This document shows positions 1 to 7,883 of a stretch of 57,520 nt of DNA, piece by piece. Where the stretch lies: positions 1 through 57,520 of the IMG/VR virus record IMGVR_UViG_3300033153_001834. One strand, given 5' to 3'. Each line of letters begins with the position of its first letter. The stretch's first letter is position 1. The stretch is from a virus. The translations under genes were made by a program, and so were the position numbers. The notes below the pieces were generated by a model. That model was not told the origin of the DNA. It searched no databases and saw nothing but the letters and a program-made list of their open reading frames with translations.

Positions 1-207
1 CATTTTATCTTTCCAATTAAGTTTATTAAATTCTGCTAATTCTTCTTTATCGCAGTCACCATATATAGTTAATCTTCCTGCATCTAATACTATTTCAATT
101 ACTAAATCTTTTGGAATAGATTGTCCTCCTGAAGATTCTAGAACATCAGAGCCGATAGCTTCCCAAGTTTGGTTCATACCACGTTGAATATCGTTAAAAC
201 TTTTCAT
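1..207 (-). CDS. Unknown protein, truncated at the left window edge
   Basis: Open minus-strand frame beginning with ATG at 207 and running off the window; 69 codons are visible, starting MKSFNDIQRGMNQTWEAI. A GGAAAC Shine-Dalgarno-like sequence lies just upstream, and a near-consensus minus-strand promoter lies at 233-261. The visible part is mixed charged and hydrophobic, with no motif I recognise. It is divergent from the early plus-strand genes, so the phage has at least one more minus-strand unit to the left. The real length is unknown. Confidence 0.72.
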   Translation of the reverse strand, partial: MKSFNDIQRGMNQTWEAIGSDVLESSGGQSIPKDLVIEIVLDAGRLTIYGDCDKEELAEFNKLNWKDKM

Positions 208-232
208 ATCGTTTCCTTTTTAAGTTAAGATA

Positions 233-261
233 AGTATAAGGAGTAATAGCCCGAATGTAAA
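233..261 (-). promoter_or_regulatory. Sigma70-type promoter of the left minus-strand unit
   Basis: Read on the minus strand: TTTACA (256-261), a 17-base spacer, then TATACT (233-238). It faces the truncated gene starting at 207. It uses the same TTTACA-17 layout as the plus-strand early promoters. Confidence 0.72.
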
Positions 262-285
262 GCCCACTAAGGATTGTAGAAAGAT

Positions 286-314
286 TTGATATTCTAAACT
301 AATTTACCTATATA
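286..314 (+). promoter_or_regulatory. Sigma70-type promoter, upstream copy of a tandem pair
   Basis: TTGATA (286-291), 17 bases, TATATA (309-314). It lies about 55 bases upstream of a better-matching promoter at 340-368, so the first early genes appear to have tandem host-type promoters. Confidence 0.6.
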
Positions 315-339
315 AAAGGAAGGAGCATAAGCTATTCGT

Positions 340-368
340 TTTACATCTTAAGCTATATGTATTATAAT
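340..368 (+). promoter_or_regulatory. Strong early promoter
   Basis: TTTACA (340-345), 17 bases, perfect TATAAT (363-368). It is followed by an AAAGGAG ribosome site and the ATG at 394. This is one of a set of near-identical promoters in the window and is probably read directly by host sigma70 polymerase. Confidence 0.8.
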
Positions 369-393
369 ACTCTTACTAAAAGGAGAAATAAAA

Positions 394-750
394 ATGAATA
401 AATATCAAAAGTGGATAGAAGAAAATGTTATAGAAGCTTATGGTAAATGTACAGAAGTAACATTAAAAATGGTAGAAGAGTTCCCAGAGCTTACTAGAGT
501 AAGAGGGCATTTCGATTGCCCTAATCGAGGACGAAGTGAGCATTGGTGGTTAACTTTAGGCAGTGATATAATAGACCCTACTATTTCACAATTTATTAAG
601 TTTTCAGATAAACAGTACGAGCCTTGGGATGAAAGCGCACCTGAACCTACAGGAAAATGTGGTAATTGCGGAGCTTATTGCTATGACGGAAGCTATGTTT
701 GCAGTGATAGATGCGAAAAAATATTAAGAGAATATATGGAGAATATATAG
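394..750 (+). CDS. Small putative zinc-ribbon early protein
   Basis: 118 residues, ATG preceded by AAAGGAG. The C-terminal third has a CGNCGAYC cluster followed by CSDRC, a four-cysteine pattern typical of a zinc knuckle. The central part contains HWWLTLGSDIIDPT. First gene behind the tandem promoters at 286-368, so likely expressed immediately after infection. Many phage proteins of this size and position modify the host, but no family is recognised. Confidence 0.75.
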   Translation: MNKYQKWIEENVIEAYGKCTEVTLKMVEEFPELTRVRGHFDCPNRGRSEHWWLTLGSDIIDPTISQFIKFSDKQYEPWDESAPEPTGKCGNCGAYCYDGSYVCSDRCEKILREYMENI

Positions 751-956
751 TGAATATTGAAAGTATGAAAGATGGTAAGTATATATTACTTGAATTAGAA
801 GGCTGTTTTGATGAATTTGAAATAGAAGTAAAAAACGGAAACCATACTATAAATAGAAATAATTATGGTATTATAACTCCTGTCGATAATAAAGAACATA
901 GTCTATTATGTGATTTACACGAATCTGAAAACTGGGAAAAAGAAGAAGATTTGTAG
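750..956 (+). CDS. Small acidic early protein
   Basis: The preferred start is GTG at 750, overlapping the last base of the previous stop codon, because GGAG (738-741) sits eight bases upstream. An ATG at 765 is the alternative. About 68 residues, acidic, ending SENWEKEEDL. No recognised domain. Coupled to the upstream gene. Confidence 0.65.
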   Translation: MNIESMKDGKYILLELEGCFDEFEIEVKNGNHTINRNNYGIITPVDNKEHSLLCDLHESENWEKEEDL

Positions 957-957
957 C

Positions 958-986
958 TTTACTTCAAAATAAAATAAGCGTATAAT
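958..986 (+). promoter_or_regulatory. Early promoter overlapping a gene end
   Basis: TTTACT (958-963), 17 bases, TATAAT (981-986). It begins two bases after the stop codon at 956 and drives the small gene starting at 1009. Confidence 0.75.
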
Positions 987-1008
987 AGATAGATTAAAAG
1001 GAAAAACG

Positions 1009-1188
1009 TTGATTAATCCTAAAGTATATATTCAAGAATTAATAGACTCTGGACTAACAAAAGAAGAAGCTTATAGTGAGCTTAAAAAAGAAATTCAAAA
1101 AAGAAAAATGATTAAGAAAAAACAAATTAAATTTCAAAATGATTTTTCAAATTCTTTTAGAACTAATTGTCAAAGGTATAGAAGATGA
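1009..1188 (+). CDS. Very small basic protein, TTG start
   Basis: 59 residues from TTG at 1009, preceded by AAAAGGAA and by a promoter at 958-986. The protein begins INPKVYIQELIDSGLTKEEA, looks like one or two helices, and turns strongly basic (KRKMIKKKQIK), ending RYRR. Its TGA overlaps the ATG of the next gene (ATGA), which supports it being real. The basic tail suggests nucleic acid binding, as inference only. Confidence 0.6.
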   Translation: MINPKVYIQELIDSGLTKEEAYSELKKEIQKRKMIKKKQIKFQNDFSNSFRTNCQRYRR

Positions 1189-1523
1189 AAGAAAATAAAT
1201 TAAAGTATGGTATTTATGATGTAGAATATACAGACGTAGATATAAAAATTCCAGCGGTAGTATTAGGAAATGGAACTATTAATGTAATGGAATTAATTAA
1301 TGAAAATAATGGATTCTTTGGAGTAGGATTTGCAAATACTAAGAAAGGAGAGGTAGGAAGATCAATATTTTTAGAAGAAGACGAAATGCAATTTGAAAAT
1401 GTTGATTGTAAATTTCATATTATAAGCGATAATCCAGATTCTTTAGATGTAATTATAGGGAAATTAATAGATGTTCGTGATAAATTAATTAAATTTAATG
1501 AGAATAACGATGAATCTATATAA
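1185..1523 (+). CDS. Unknown early protein
   Basis: 112 residues, starting inside the previous stop (ATGA). Acidic and mostly beta-like in composition (GIYDVEYTDVDIKIPAVVL) with a C-terminal charged helix. No signal peptide or cysteine cluster. It overlaps the J-domain gene by 14 bases, so the two are probably translated together. Function not recognised. Confidence 0.7.
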   Translation: MKENKLKYGIYDVEYTDVDIKIPAVVLGNGTINVMELINENNGFFGVGFANTKKGEVGRSIFLEEDEMQFENVDCKFHIISDNPDSLDVIIGKLIDVRDKLIKFNENNDESI

Positions 1524-2106
1524 AATTTTAGGTGTAGCAAAAGATGCTACAAAACAAGAAATTAGAAAGGTTTATAAGCTAAAGGCTAATAAAATGCATC
1601 CAGATAAAGAAAATGGAGATGAAGAAAGTTTTAAGCAATTAAAGCATGCTTATGAAGTTCTATTCGATGACGAAAGAAGAAAGCGTTATGATACCACTGG
1701 AAGTGATAGTAAAGTTCCTGACATAAATCAAGAAGCAAGAAGTCAATTAATTGCTATTTTTACTTTTATGGTAGAAAATGAAAAGAAAGGTGATATAATT
1801 AAACTATCTAAAGATCATATTGAATCACAAACTTTACTAGCAGAAAATCAAAAAGAGCTTGAAGAAAAGAAATTAAAAGTATTTGAGAAAAAGATTGGTA
1901 GAGTAACAAGTAAAGGCGAAATGAATCTTTTTGAAGATGTAATTAATCAACAAATTTCTAATTGTAAAGCTAAAATAGTTCAAGCAGAACATTTTCTTAG
2001 TGTTAGTAAACTTATTATAAAGTTATTAAATGACTATGAAGATAATAAACCAGAAAAAGTTATAACGGATGATATATTTACAAACCAATTCTTTATTCAA
2101 AGATAA
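1510..2106 (+). CDS. J-domain (DnaJ-like) protein
   Basis: From ATG at 1510 the protein is 198 residues and starts directly with a J domain: YKILGV at 4-9, basic helix II, the HPD tripeptide at 30-32 that stimulates DnaK ATPase, and helices III/IV with YEVLFDDERRKRYD. There is no Gly/Phe linker or zinc domain; instead a long helical, coiled-coil-like C-terminus of about 130 residues follows. Known J proteins recruit Hsp70. Here it may send host DnaK to a replication complex, since a helicase gene follows. An upstream ATG (1498) lacks a ribosome site and would add residues before the domain. Confidence 0.82.
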   Translation: MNLYKILGVAKDATKQEIRKVYKLKANKMHPDKENGDEESFKQLKHAYEVLFDDERRKRYDTTGSDSKVPDINQEARSQLIAIFTFMVENEKKGDIIKLSKDHIESQTLLAENQKELEEKKLKVFEKKIGRVTSKGEMNLFEDVINQQISNCKAKIVQAEHFLSVSKLIIKLLNDYEDNKPEKVITDDIFTNQFFIQR

Positions 2107-2112
2107 AAGATA

Positions 2113-2141
2113 TTTACATTAACTATAATATTAGCTATAAT
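2113..2141 (+). promoter_or_regulatory. Early promoter before the SF1 helicase gene
   Basis: TTTACA (2113-2118), 17 bases, TATAAT (2136-2141), followed by AAAAAGGAAA and ATG at 2166. It begins seven bases after the stop of the J-domain gene. Confidence 0.8.
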
Positions 2142-2165
2142 ATATATAGTTAAAAAGGAAATTAA

Positions 2166-3434
2166 ATGAAAGATATAAAACTCCATATTACTCAAGAAGA
2201 ATCACTTTATTTTTTAGTAGATTCTGTCGAGTCTAATAAACCAATAGTAGCTCTTATTGGAGCCGGAGGTACTGGTAAATCTGAAATATTATCACGCTTT
2301 AAGCCATTATATAAATCTTATGAAAATAATGATAAGAAGATTTTTTATACTGCTACGACTAATAAAGCAGTATCTCGGTTAAAAGCTGATATACCAGGAG
2401 CTACTACTTTACACTCTGCGGTAAGTATGCCTAAATATACACCGTTATATGAGAACCTAGAAGATTATTTTGAAAAAATGCCTTCTGATCCAGAACGTAA
2501 AGTACGTTATAAGAAAAATTACTTATTTCGTTCTGATACATTAGAATTCTTACAAGATAATAGAATTGAGATTAAAAAGTTTGATTCTCATTTAGATATT
2601 ATATTTAGTTTAGGTTTATCCGTTTTTGATAAACCTTTCTTTGATAGATATATTGTTAAAGATAGAATTATTAATTCGGTAGTGCTAATTGATGAAGCCT
2701 CTATGCTTTCAACCAAAAGCGAATATAAAGTTGGTTCTTTAGTTACTATTGGTGTAGATACCGCATCTATGGTATTTGATAATATTATTCTTGTTGGAGA
2801 TAGTTCTCAACTCCCACCTATAAATGGAAAATCCTCTTTCGATAGTGTAGAATCTTACGAATTAACAAAAAACTTTCGTTCAGAAAAAGATTTACTTCAC
2901 GCTATTCAATGGGCTAGAGATGGAAAAAGCTTTTATAACTATGTACCAGAAGAAGAAGATACTAATGTTAGAGTGGTTAATAATATATCTAAGCAATGGT
3001 ATATTAATACATATGGCCAAGATAACGTAGTCCATATTTGTTATACGAATAAAACCCGTCATCTTATTACAAAAAGAGTTCGTGAGGAAAGAAAAGGTAG
3101 ACCAGAAATAGGCGAACCAATTATTCTTAGAGGGAATTCTGTAAATGGAGTCTCTAAAGGTGAAATAGGAATTTATGATGGAGAATATATAGTATTTGAA
3201 TCTGGTAAAATATTGCTAAGAAAATATCATAATTTTGATGAATATGAAAAAGAAAAATGGTCTATTTTTCAGTTCGCTTATGCTTCTACTGCTCATATGT
3301 ATCAAGGAAGTGCGGCTGATCACGTAATTATTCACTTATATGATATTCCTACTTTTATAGATATAGAAACAAGAAGAAAATGGATTTATACCGCTGTTTC
3401 AAGAGCTAGAAAATCAATCACTATTATATTATAG
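2166..3434 (+). CDS. SF1 DNA helicase, RecD/Dda-like
   Basis: 422 residues. Walker A GAGGTGKS at about 32-39, Walker B VVLIDEAS near 172-180, motif III GDSSQLPP near 213, and at the C-terminus the SF1 signatures AHMYQGS and YTAVSRARKSITI (UvrD_C_2 type, nucleotide and ssDNA contacts). The size matches T4 Dda-like 5'-3' helicases rather than full RecD. The likely role is remodelling forks or origins during phage replication. It has its own promoter at 2113-2141 and heads a run of replication-associated genes. Confidence 0.88.
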   Translation: MKDIKLHITQEESLYFLVDSVESNKPIVALIGAGGTGKSEILSRFKPLYKSYENNDKKIFYTATTNKAVSRLKADIPGATTLHSAVSMPKYTPLYENLEDYFEKMPSDPERKVRYKKNYLFRSDTLEFLQDNRIEIKKFDSHLDIIFSLGLSVFDKPFFDRYIVKDRIINSVVLIDEASMLSTKSEYKVGSLVTIGVDTASMVFDNIILVGDSSQLPPINGKSSFDSVESYELTKNFRSEKDLLHAIQWARDGKSFYNYVPEEEDTNVRVVNNISKQWYINTYGQDNVVHICYTNKTRHLITKRVREERKGRPEIGEPIILRGNSVNGVSKGEIGIYDGEYIVFESGKILLRKYHNFDEYEKEKWSIFQFAYASTAHMYQGSAADHVIIHLYDIPTFIDIETRRKWIYTAVSRARKSITIIL

Positions 3435-3442
3435 GGATAAAA

Positions 3443-3787
3443 ATGAATATTAATCTTTTTGAAATAATGAATGAAGTTAAAAAGAAAGTAGGTAAAGATA
3501 GTGCAGCAATACAATTCTATGAATCACGTGGAGTTAATTATATTTTACTTTCTACTTACTATAAAGAAACAAAGCTAAGCAGTGAATTTAAAGTAGAAGA
3601 AGATATGCCAAAAGAATATATAGATTATTTAGTTAAAAACTCTATTAATGAATTAAATGCATTAAGAAAGAAAGTTTATTCAGAAGATTGTCCACATTGT
3701 AATAGTAAAGGAACAGTTTGGTTTGCAGGGATTGGCGGAGGAATTAAATGCCATAATAAAGGTTGTAATTATTGGTTTTGCTATTAG
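3443..3787 (+). CDS. Small protein with C-terminal zinc ribbon
   Basis: 114 residues. The last 35 carry CPHC then CHNKGC separated by a glycine-rich loop (GIGGG), consistent with one structural zinc site. The N-terminal part is helical (FEIMNEVKKKVGK). It follows the helicase gene by eight bases with a GGGAT ribosome site, so the two are in one transcript. Possibly an accessory DNA-binding factor; no family named. Confidence 0.72.
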   Translation: MNINLFEIMNEVKKKVGKDSAAIQFYESRGVNYILLSTYYKETKLSSEFKVEEDMPKEYIDYLVKNSINELNALRKKVYSEDCPHCNSKGTVWFAGIGGGIKCHNKGCNYWFCY

Positions 3788-3796
3788 GAAAATAAA

Positions 3797-3988
3797 ATGG
3801 AAAAGAGATATTGGCAAGATTCTCATATTACTAAAAAAGATGGTAAGTATAAGGCTTGGGACGAAACAGGAGTTGATACTATCGGAGATTTTGATACGAG
3901 AGAAAAAGCAAGAGAAGCTTTATCTCAATATTCATTACAACTAGATGGAAACTATAGCGATAATGGGACAAAAAGAAAATACTACTAA
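3797..3988 (+). CDS. Very small unknown protein
   Basis: 63 residues starting MEKRYWQDSHITKKDGKYKA, with GGAAAATAAA before the ATG. The pattern of aromatic and glycine residues (KYKAWDETGVDTIGDFDTREKA) suggests a compact beta fold plus one helix. It overlaps the next gene. No function recognised. Confidence 0.6.
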   Translation: MEKRYWQDSHITKKDGKYKAWDETGVDTIGDFDTREKAREALSQYSLQLDGNYSDNGTKRKYY

Positions 3989-4211
3989 AGAAGCTATAAG
4001 AAAGTATGAAGTAGTTTCAGAATGTATACAATATATTATGAATAATTCTATTAATAATTCTGACGCTAGGCAAATACTAGATCAATTATTAGATGCTTGC
4101 GTTTATAACTTAATAGCTATTGGAGCAGATAAAGAAGAGACAGCTTTAAAACTAAATAATATTTCTATTAAAATGAAAAATTCAATTATAAAAGACGTTA
4201 TGGGGCACTAA
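3945..4211 (+). CDS. Small helical protein
   Basis: 88 residues if it starts at 3945; an in-frame ATG at 3963 gives 82 and neither has a strong ribosome site. Mostly helical (EAIRKYEVVSECIQYIM), ending KNSIIKDVMGH. Abuts the following gene directly at 4212. Function unknown. Confidence 0.6.
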   Translation: METIAIMGQKENTTKEAIRKYEVVSECIQYIMNNSINNSDARQILDQLLDACVYNLIAIGADKEETALKLNNISIKMKNSIIKDVMGH

Positions 4212-4469
4212 ATGAAAGTAGTTAATTTTATACCAGTAGGAAATCAAGTTTGTCAAAATACAATTGAAACTTTAGAGCTAATGCTTAAAGAGGCAAAAGA
4301 AGGAAAGCTTCAATCTTTTATTGGTATTACTTTATATAATAATATGGATATGGAACACGTTAAAGCTGGTGCGGTTTATGATAATTATATTTCCTTTATG
4401 GGAATGTTATCAGATTTTCAAATTGATTTTAAAGATGATTATGAGGAAAATAGTAAATGGAAACGATAG
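4212..4469 (+). CDS. Small unknown protein before the ligase
   Basis: 85 residues, MKVVNFIPVGNQVCQNTIET at the start. One predicted helix (LELMLKEAKEGKL) followed by beta-like FIGITLYNN, a layout seen in small phage proteins but with no name I can give. Its end overlaps the start of the ligase gene by 13 bases, so the two are translationally linked. Confidence 0.66.
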   Translation: MKVVNFIPVGNQVCQNTIETLELMLKEAKEGKLQSFIGITLYNNMDMEHVKAGAVYDNYISFMGMLSDFQIDFKDDYEENSKWKR

Positions 4470-5467
4470 TTACACAATTAGAAGAATATAATAAAGCATA
4501 TAGAGCAGGAAACCCTATAGTTCCTAATGAAGTATACGATGCTTTATTAGAAGAATTACCAGAAGACCATCCTTATAGGAATCAAGTTGAGCCTGAAGAA
4601 TTATATAAAGGAAGGATTAAGCATAGTAAACCTATGCTATCTATGCAAAAGGCAAAAACAAAAGAAGATATAGAAAAATGGATTAATACTATATTAGATA
4701 GCGGTTTTAAATTTAAGAGTAAAATGATTCTTATTAAATGTACCGCTAAATTAGATGGTATTGCTGGAAAAAAAGAAGATGGTACTTTAGTTACTCGTGG
4801 TGATGGTCAGTATGGTAATGATGTAACGAGTTCGTTTGATAAAGGGTTATTAGTTTTAGTAAAAGAAATTAATAATGCCGAATTAGGTGAATTTGTAATT
4901 CGCTTAGATTATTTTCAAGAAAAACTTTCTAAAGATTTTTCTCATCCTCGGAACTTCGTATCTGGTGCAATTATGGCAGATACGGTAAGCGATATAACGA
5001 ATAAGGCTTTTGAAGAAGAACAAGTAGTATTTCAAAGCTACTCACTCTTACCAAAAAAAGTTATACCTATAATAGACCTATTAAAAAACTTTAGAGAGCT
5101 TGAGGAGGCTATATCTAAATCTGTTAATTACGCTATAGATGGTGTTATCTTTGAAGTAATAAATCCATCTATAAGAAGAATTATGGGAGAGACAGATCAT
5201 CATCCTAATTGGGCAATAGCATTAAAACCAAAAGATAAAGTATATATATCAACTATATTAGAAATTAAATGGCAAACTGGTAGAACTGGTAAAGTTACTC
5301 CTGTAGTAATAATAGAAACTACTTTAATTGACGGTGTAGAAGTAAGAAGGGCTACTGCTCATAATGCTAAAATGGTAGAAACTATGGGTTTACATGTAGG
5401 TGCTAAAATTGAGTTAATTAGAAGTGGAAGTGTTATACCTTATATAGTTAGAGTTGTAGGAGAATAA
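4457..5467 (+). CDS. ligA: NAD-dependent DNA ligase, N-terminal part (adenylation + OB fold)
   Basis: 336 residues. A short domain Ia-like start (YNKAYRAGNP, YDALLEELP), the adenylation motif KLDG at about 98-101 whose lysine receives AMP, the VTRGDG motif at 112-117, DGVIFE for motif IV, WAIALKPKD for motif V, then an OB fold with GRTGKVTPV and RATAHN. It stops exactly where a full LigA would continue into zinc finger, helix-hairpin-helix and BRCT domains; those are a separate gene at 6910-7707. It can probably be adenylated by NAD alone but should need the second gene for efficient nick binding. Confidence 0.88.
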   Translation: METIVTQLEEYNKAYRAGNPIVPNEVYDALLEELPEDHPYRNQVEPEELYKGRIKHSKPMLSMQKAKTKEDIEKWINTILDSGFKFKSKMILIKCTAKLDGIAGKKEDGTLVTRGDGQYGNDVTSSFDKGLLVLVKEINNAELGEFVIRLDYFQEKLSKDFSHPRNFVSGAIMADTVSDITNKAFEEEQVVFQSYSLLPKKVIPIIDLLKNFRELEEAISKSVNYAIDGVIFEVINPSIRRIMGETDHHPNWAIALKPKDKVYISTILEIKWQTGRTGKVTPVVIIETTLIDGVEVRRATAHNAKMVETMGLHVGAKIELIRSGSVIPYIVRVVGE

Positions 5468-5468
5468 T

Positions 5469-5921
5469 ATGGGATGCGCAAGATTATCATATGTACCAAG
5501 AAATAAAAGAAAAGATGAAATTAAAAACTATGAATATGTAGAAATGCAAAGTGTTACCGATAGAAAAAAAGCATCAAAACAAGGTAATACTGGTTATGAG
5601 TTTGAAATTAATTATGGAAGACATTTTGGTTTCTATAGCCCTAACCAAATATCAAAATTTGAAGAATGTAGTGTATCTAGTAGAGTTATAGCTCAAAGAT
5701 TAACAAGACTTCAACGAAAAGAAGGGTTATTTTTAACTATTGAAGAAGCTATAAAAGCTCCTATTGATATAAGAGTAAAGAAAAATAATAATGACTTATT
5801 AAAAGAAAGAACATTAGTTAAGCAAACAGATATGGAATGGTTTAATGAAAATATTAAACTTATGAATATCGGTTCTCTACATAATAAAAGTTTAATAATA
5901 CAAAGTAGGAGTTTTATATAA
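5469..5921 (+). CDS. Unknown DNA-binding-like protein inside the split ligase
   Basis: 150 residues, starting one base after the ligase stop. The middle (YSPNQISKFEECSVSSRVIA... then FLTIEEAIKAP) resembles the helix-turn-helix repeat found next to the nuclease core in some HNH or NUMOD-type homing endonucleases (CSVS...R...EEA...P). No HNH or GIY-YIG catalytic motif is visible, so if it came from a homing endonuclease the nuclease part is gone. Its last bases overlap the thyA start. It is one of three genes separating the two ligase halves. Confidence 0.62.
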   Translation: MGCARLSYVPRNKRKDEIKNYEYVEMQSVTDRKKASKQGNTGYEFEINYGRHFGFYSPNQISKFEECSVSSRVIAQRLTRLQRKEGLFLTIEEAIKAPIDIRVKKNNNDLLKERTLVKQTDMEWFNENIKLMNIGSLHNKSLIIQSRSFI

Positions 5922-6778
5922 TGGTAAAGACTGGTGAAGAGCAATATCTTGATTTATGTAATCGAATTTTAAACGAAGGCACGATGATTAAAAATAAGCG
6001 TACTGGTAAAGGTTGCTTAACAGTTATTAATGCTGATTTTGAATACGATGCTAGTGATAATAGCTTTCCTTTAGTGACAACTAGAAAAGCGTATTGGAAA
6101 CAAGCGATAGCAGAAATACTAGGCTATTTATGTGGATATAATAACGCTCAACAATTCGCAGATATCGGTTGTAATTCCTGGTTTGCTAATGCTAATGAGA
6201 ATAAAGAATGGTTAAAAAATCCTATGCGTAGAGGTAAAAATGACTTAGGGGGTGGTTTTTCTTATGCTCAAGGAAGAAATTGGGATCAAACTAATATTGA
6301 TCAATATAAAAATATAGTTGATAAATTATCTCAAGGTATTGATGATAGACGATTAATTATGACTTTTAATAATCCAGGGTCGGCACACGCTTCAGCATTA
6401 CCAGCTTGTATGCATACTCATCATTTTTCTATACTTAATGATACTCTCTATCTAACAAGTTATCAACGTTCTATCGATGTACCATTAGGACTTGTTTTTA
6501 ATATGGGTCAAGTCGTATGGTTATTAAGAATTACTGCTCAAATTACAGGATTAAAACCTGGAATAGCTTATCATAAATTAGTTAATTGTCATCTATATGA
6601 TGATCAAATTGAATTAATGAAAGAGCAAGTTCAACGTAAACCTTTTACTCCACCTTATTTACATATTAATCCTGAGATTAGAACTCTTAAAGATTTAGAA
6701 ACCTGGGTTACTATGGATTGTTTTAGTTTAACAGGATATAAACATCACGAGCCTATTAAGTATCCATTCGCAGTATAA
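5921..6778 (+). CDS. thyA: Thymidylate synthase (ThyA family)
   Basis: 285 residues. The nucleophile is in LPACMHTHH (Cys about 163), followed by the dUMP-binding YQRSIDVPLG (181-190) and Asn about 194 in LVFNMG. That Asn selects uracil; dCMP hydroxymethylases carry Asp here. NCHLYDD gives the His/Tyr pair, and the C-terminal PFAV matches the folate-closing tail. It should methylate dUMP with methylene-tetrahydrofolate, although some phage members hydroxymethylate instead and sequence alone does not exclude that. It sits between the two ligase genes, overlapping both neighbours. Confidence 0.9.
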   Translation: MVKTGEEQYLDLCNRILNEGTMIKNKRTGKGCLTVINADFEYDASDNSFPLVTTRKAYWKQAIAEILGYLCGYNNAQQFADIGCNSWFANANENKEWLKNPMRRGKNDLGGGFSYAQGRNWDQTNIDQYKNIVDKLSQGIDDRRLIMTFNNPGSAHASALPACMHTHHFSILNDTLYLTSYQRSIDVPLGLVFNMGQVVWLLRITAQITGLKPGIAYHKLVNCHLYDDQIELMKEQVQRKPFTPPYLHINPEIRTLKDLETWVTMDCFSLTGYKHHEPIKYPFAV

Positions 6779-6900
6779 TGAATATTATTAAATTACTATT
6801 TGAAATGGCTATATTATTTTCTATAGGCATTTTAGAAAGTATAATCAAAATCTTTAAACCAAAAATTTATATTGAATGGTTTATGGATAAATTCGATTGA
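6778..6900 (+). CDS. 40-residue putative membrane peptide
   Basis: ATG overlaps the thyA stop (TAATG). The peptide is MNIIKLLFEMAILFSIGILE... with one hydrophobic segment at about 4-24, then a basic-aromatic tail ending WFMDKFD. Stop at 6898-6900, nine bases before the second ligase gene. A single-span inner-membrane peptide is likely; function unknown. Confidence 0.5.
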   Translation: MNIIKLLFEMAILFSIGILESIIKIFKPKIYIEWFMDKFD

Positions 6901-6909
6901 GGATAAAAA

Positions 6910-7707
6910 ATGAGCGTATTTCCAACAACCTGCATGAATTGCGGAAGTAAATTAGAATGGTCTAAGACAGGAGTAGATTTATATTGCCATAATATAAATT
7001 GCTCTGCTAAAAACGGTAGACAATTAACACATTTTTTTGGAATGTTAAATAACCTAGATGGCTTTGGACCAAAGACTATTGAAATATTAATAGAAAATGG
7101 ATATGATACTATTCCTAAGATATATGAAATGAAATGGAATGATTTTAAGATGTGTGGATTTGGAGATAAAACTTCAATAAATCTTGGTAGCGAGTTAGAG
7201 CTATCATTAGAAAGACCATTACCAGATTATCGTTTTATATCAGCATTAGGGATTCCTGATTTAGGATTAGGTGGAGCAAAGAAACTATTAGAGCATTTTT
7301 GCTGGGAAGATATATTATTTGAAATATCTTTATATGATTTTTTATCTATAGATGGTTTTGGTCAAAATAAGTCTAGCTCTATTCATAATTACTGTAGAGA
7401 AAATCGTAAATTATTATTAGAAATATCAGACCTTAGTTTTAATATTACACACGAAAAATTAATAGTAGTAGAGTCAGCTTTTACAGGAAAGCGTATATGT
7501 TTTACTGGTAAAATGGCTAGTAATAGGTCTGCAATGGAAGGGTTTGCTAGGGGGATAGGGGCTACTATTACAGGAGTAAATTCTAAAACTAATGTATTAG
7601 TTTATGGAGAAAAAGTAGGTGCTAATAAAATGAATGCTGCTAAAAAGTTTAATGTAGAAATTATGACTGAAAAAGAATTTATTGTATTAACGGGCTTTAC
7701 TTCATAG
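6910..7707 (+). CDS. ligA: NAD-dependent DNA ligase, C-terminal part (zinc finger, HhH, BRCT)
   Basis: 265 residues with its own GAGGAT ribosome site and ATG. Four cysteines (about C8, C11, C26, C31) form the LigA zinc finger; helix-hairpin-helix repeats follow (LDGFGPKTIEILIE, LGLGGAKKLL, IDGFGQNKSSSI), and a BRCT domain starts near 193 (GKRICFTGKM...SNRSAMEG). There is no nucleotidyltransferase core. In LigA these domains encircle nicked DNA, so this subunit probably joins the 4457-5467 product to make one working ligase. The split falls between the OB fold and the zinc finger. Confidence 0.87.
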   Translation: MSVFPTTCMNCGSKLEWSKTGVDLYCHNINCSAKNGRQLTHFFGMLNNLDGFGPKTIEILIENGYDTIPKIYEMKWNDFKMCGFGDKTSINLGSELELSLERPLPDYRFISALGIPDLGLGGAKKLLEHFCWEDILFEISLYDFLSIDGFGQNKSSSIHNYCRENRKLLLEISDLSFNITHEKLIVVESAFTGKRICFTGKMASNRSAMEGFARGIGATITGVNSKTNVLVYGEKVGANKMNAAKKFNVEIMTEKEFIVLTGFTS

Positions 7708-7724
7708 ATATAGTATAGTATAAT
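7696..7724 (+). promoter_or_regulatory. Early promoter inside the ligase gene end
   Basis: TTTACT (7696-7701) lies in the last codons of the ligase C-terminal gene; 17 bases later is TATAAT (7719-7724). It serves the small genes from 7749 onward. Confidence 0.75.
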
Positions 7725-7748
7725 AGTATTTTATTTAAAGAGAATCAT

Positions 7749-7883
7749 ATGGATTATTTTCTAATTGCTTTATTTTCATTTTCATTAGGAATTGGAATTG
7801 GTTTACTTATGATGTTCATTAATACTAGAAGTATATCAATAAAACTTCATGAATGTGTAAAAGATATAAAGGATAACAAATGA
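7749..7883 (+). CDS. 44-residue membrane-anchored peptide
   Basis: MDYFLIALFSFSLGIGIGLL... is a clear N-terminal transmembrane segment (about 4-23) followed by a short polar tail ending VKDIKDNK, probably in the cytoplasm. The TGA overlaps the next ATG (ATGA). It directly follows the promoter at 7696-7724. Small single-span early proteins of this kind may alter the host envelope or exclude other phages; that is inference. Confidence 0.6.
   Translation: MDYFLIALFSFSLGIGIGLLMMFINTRSISIKLHECVKDIKDNK

Noticed and set aside
3723-3944. 73-residue plus-strand frame overlapping the zinc-ribbon protein and the next gene
   Set aside because: It has no ribosome site and overlaps two better-supported genes almost completely.
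5711-5944. Minus-strand hydrophobic frame inside the split ligase region
   Set aside because: Antisense shadow of the 150-residue gene and thyA start; no ribosome site.
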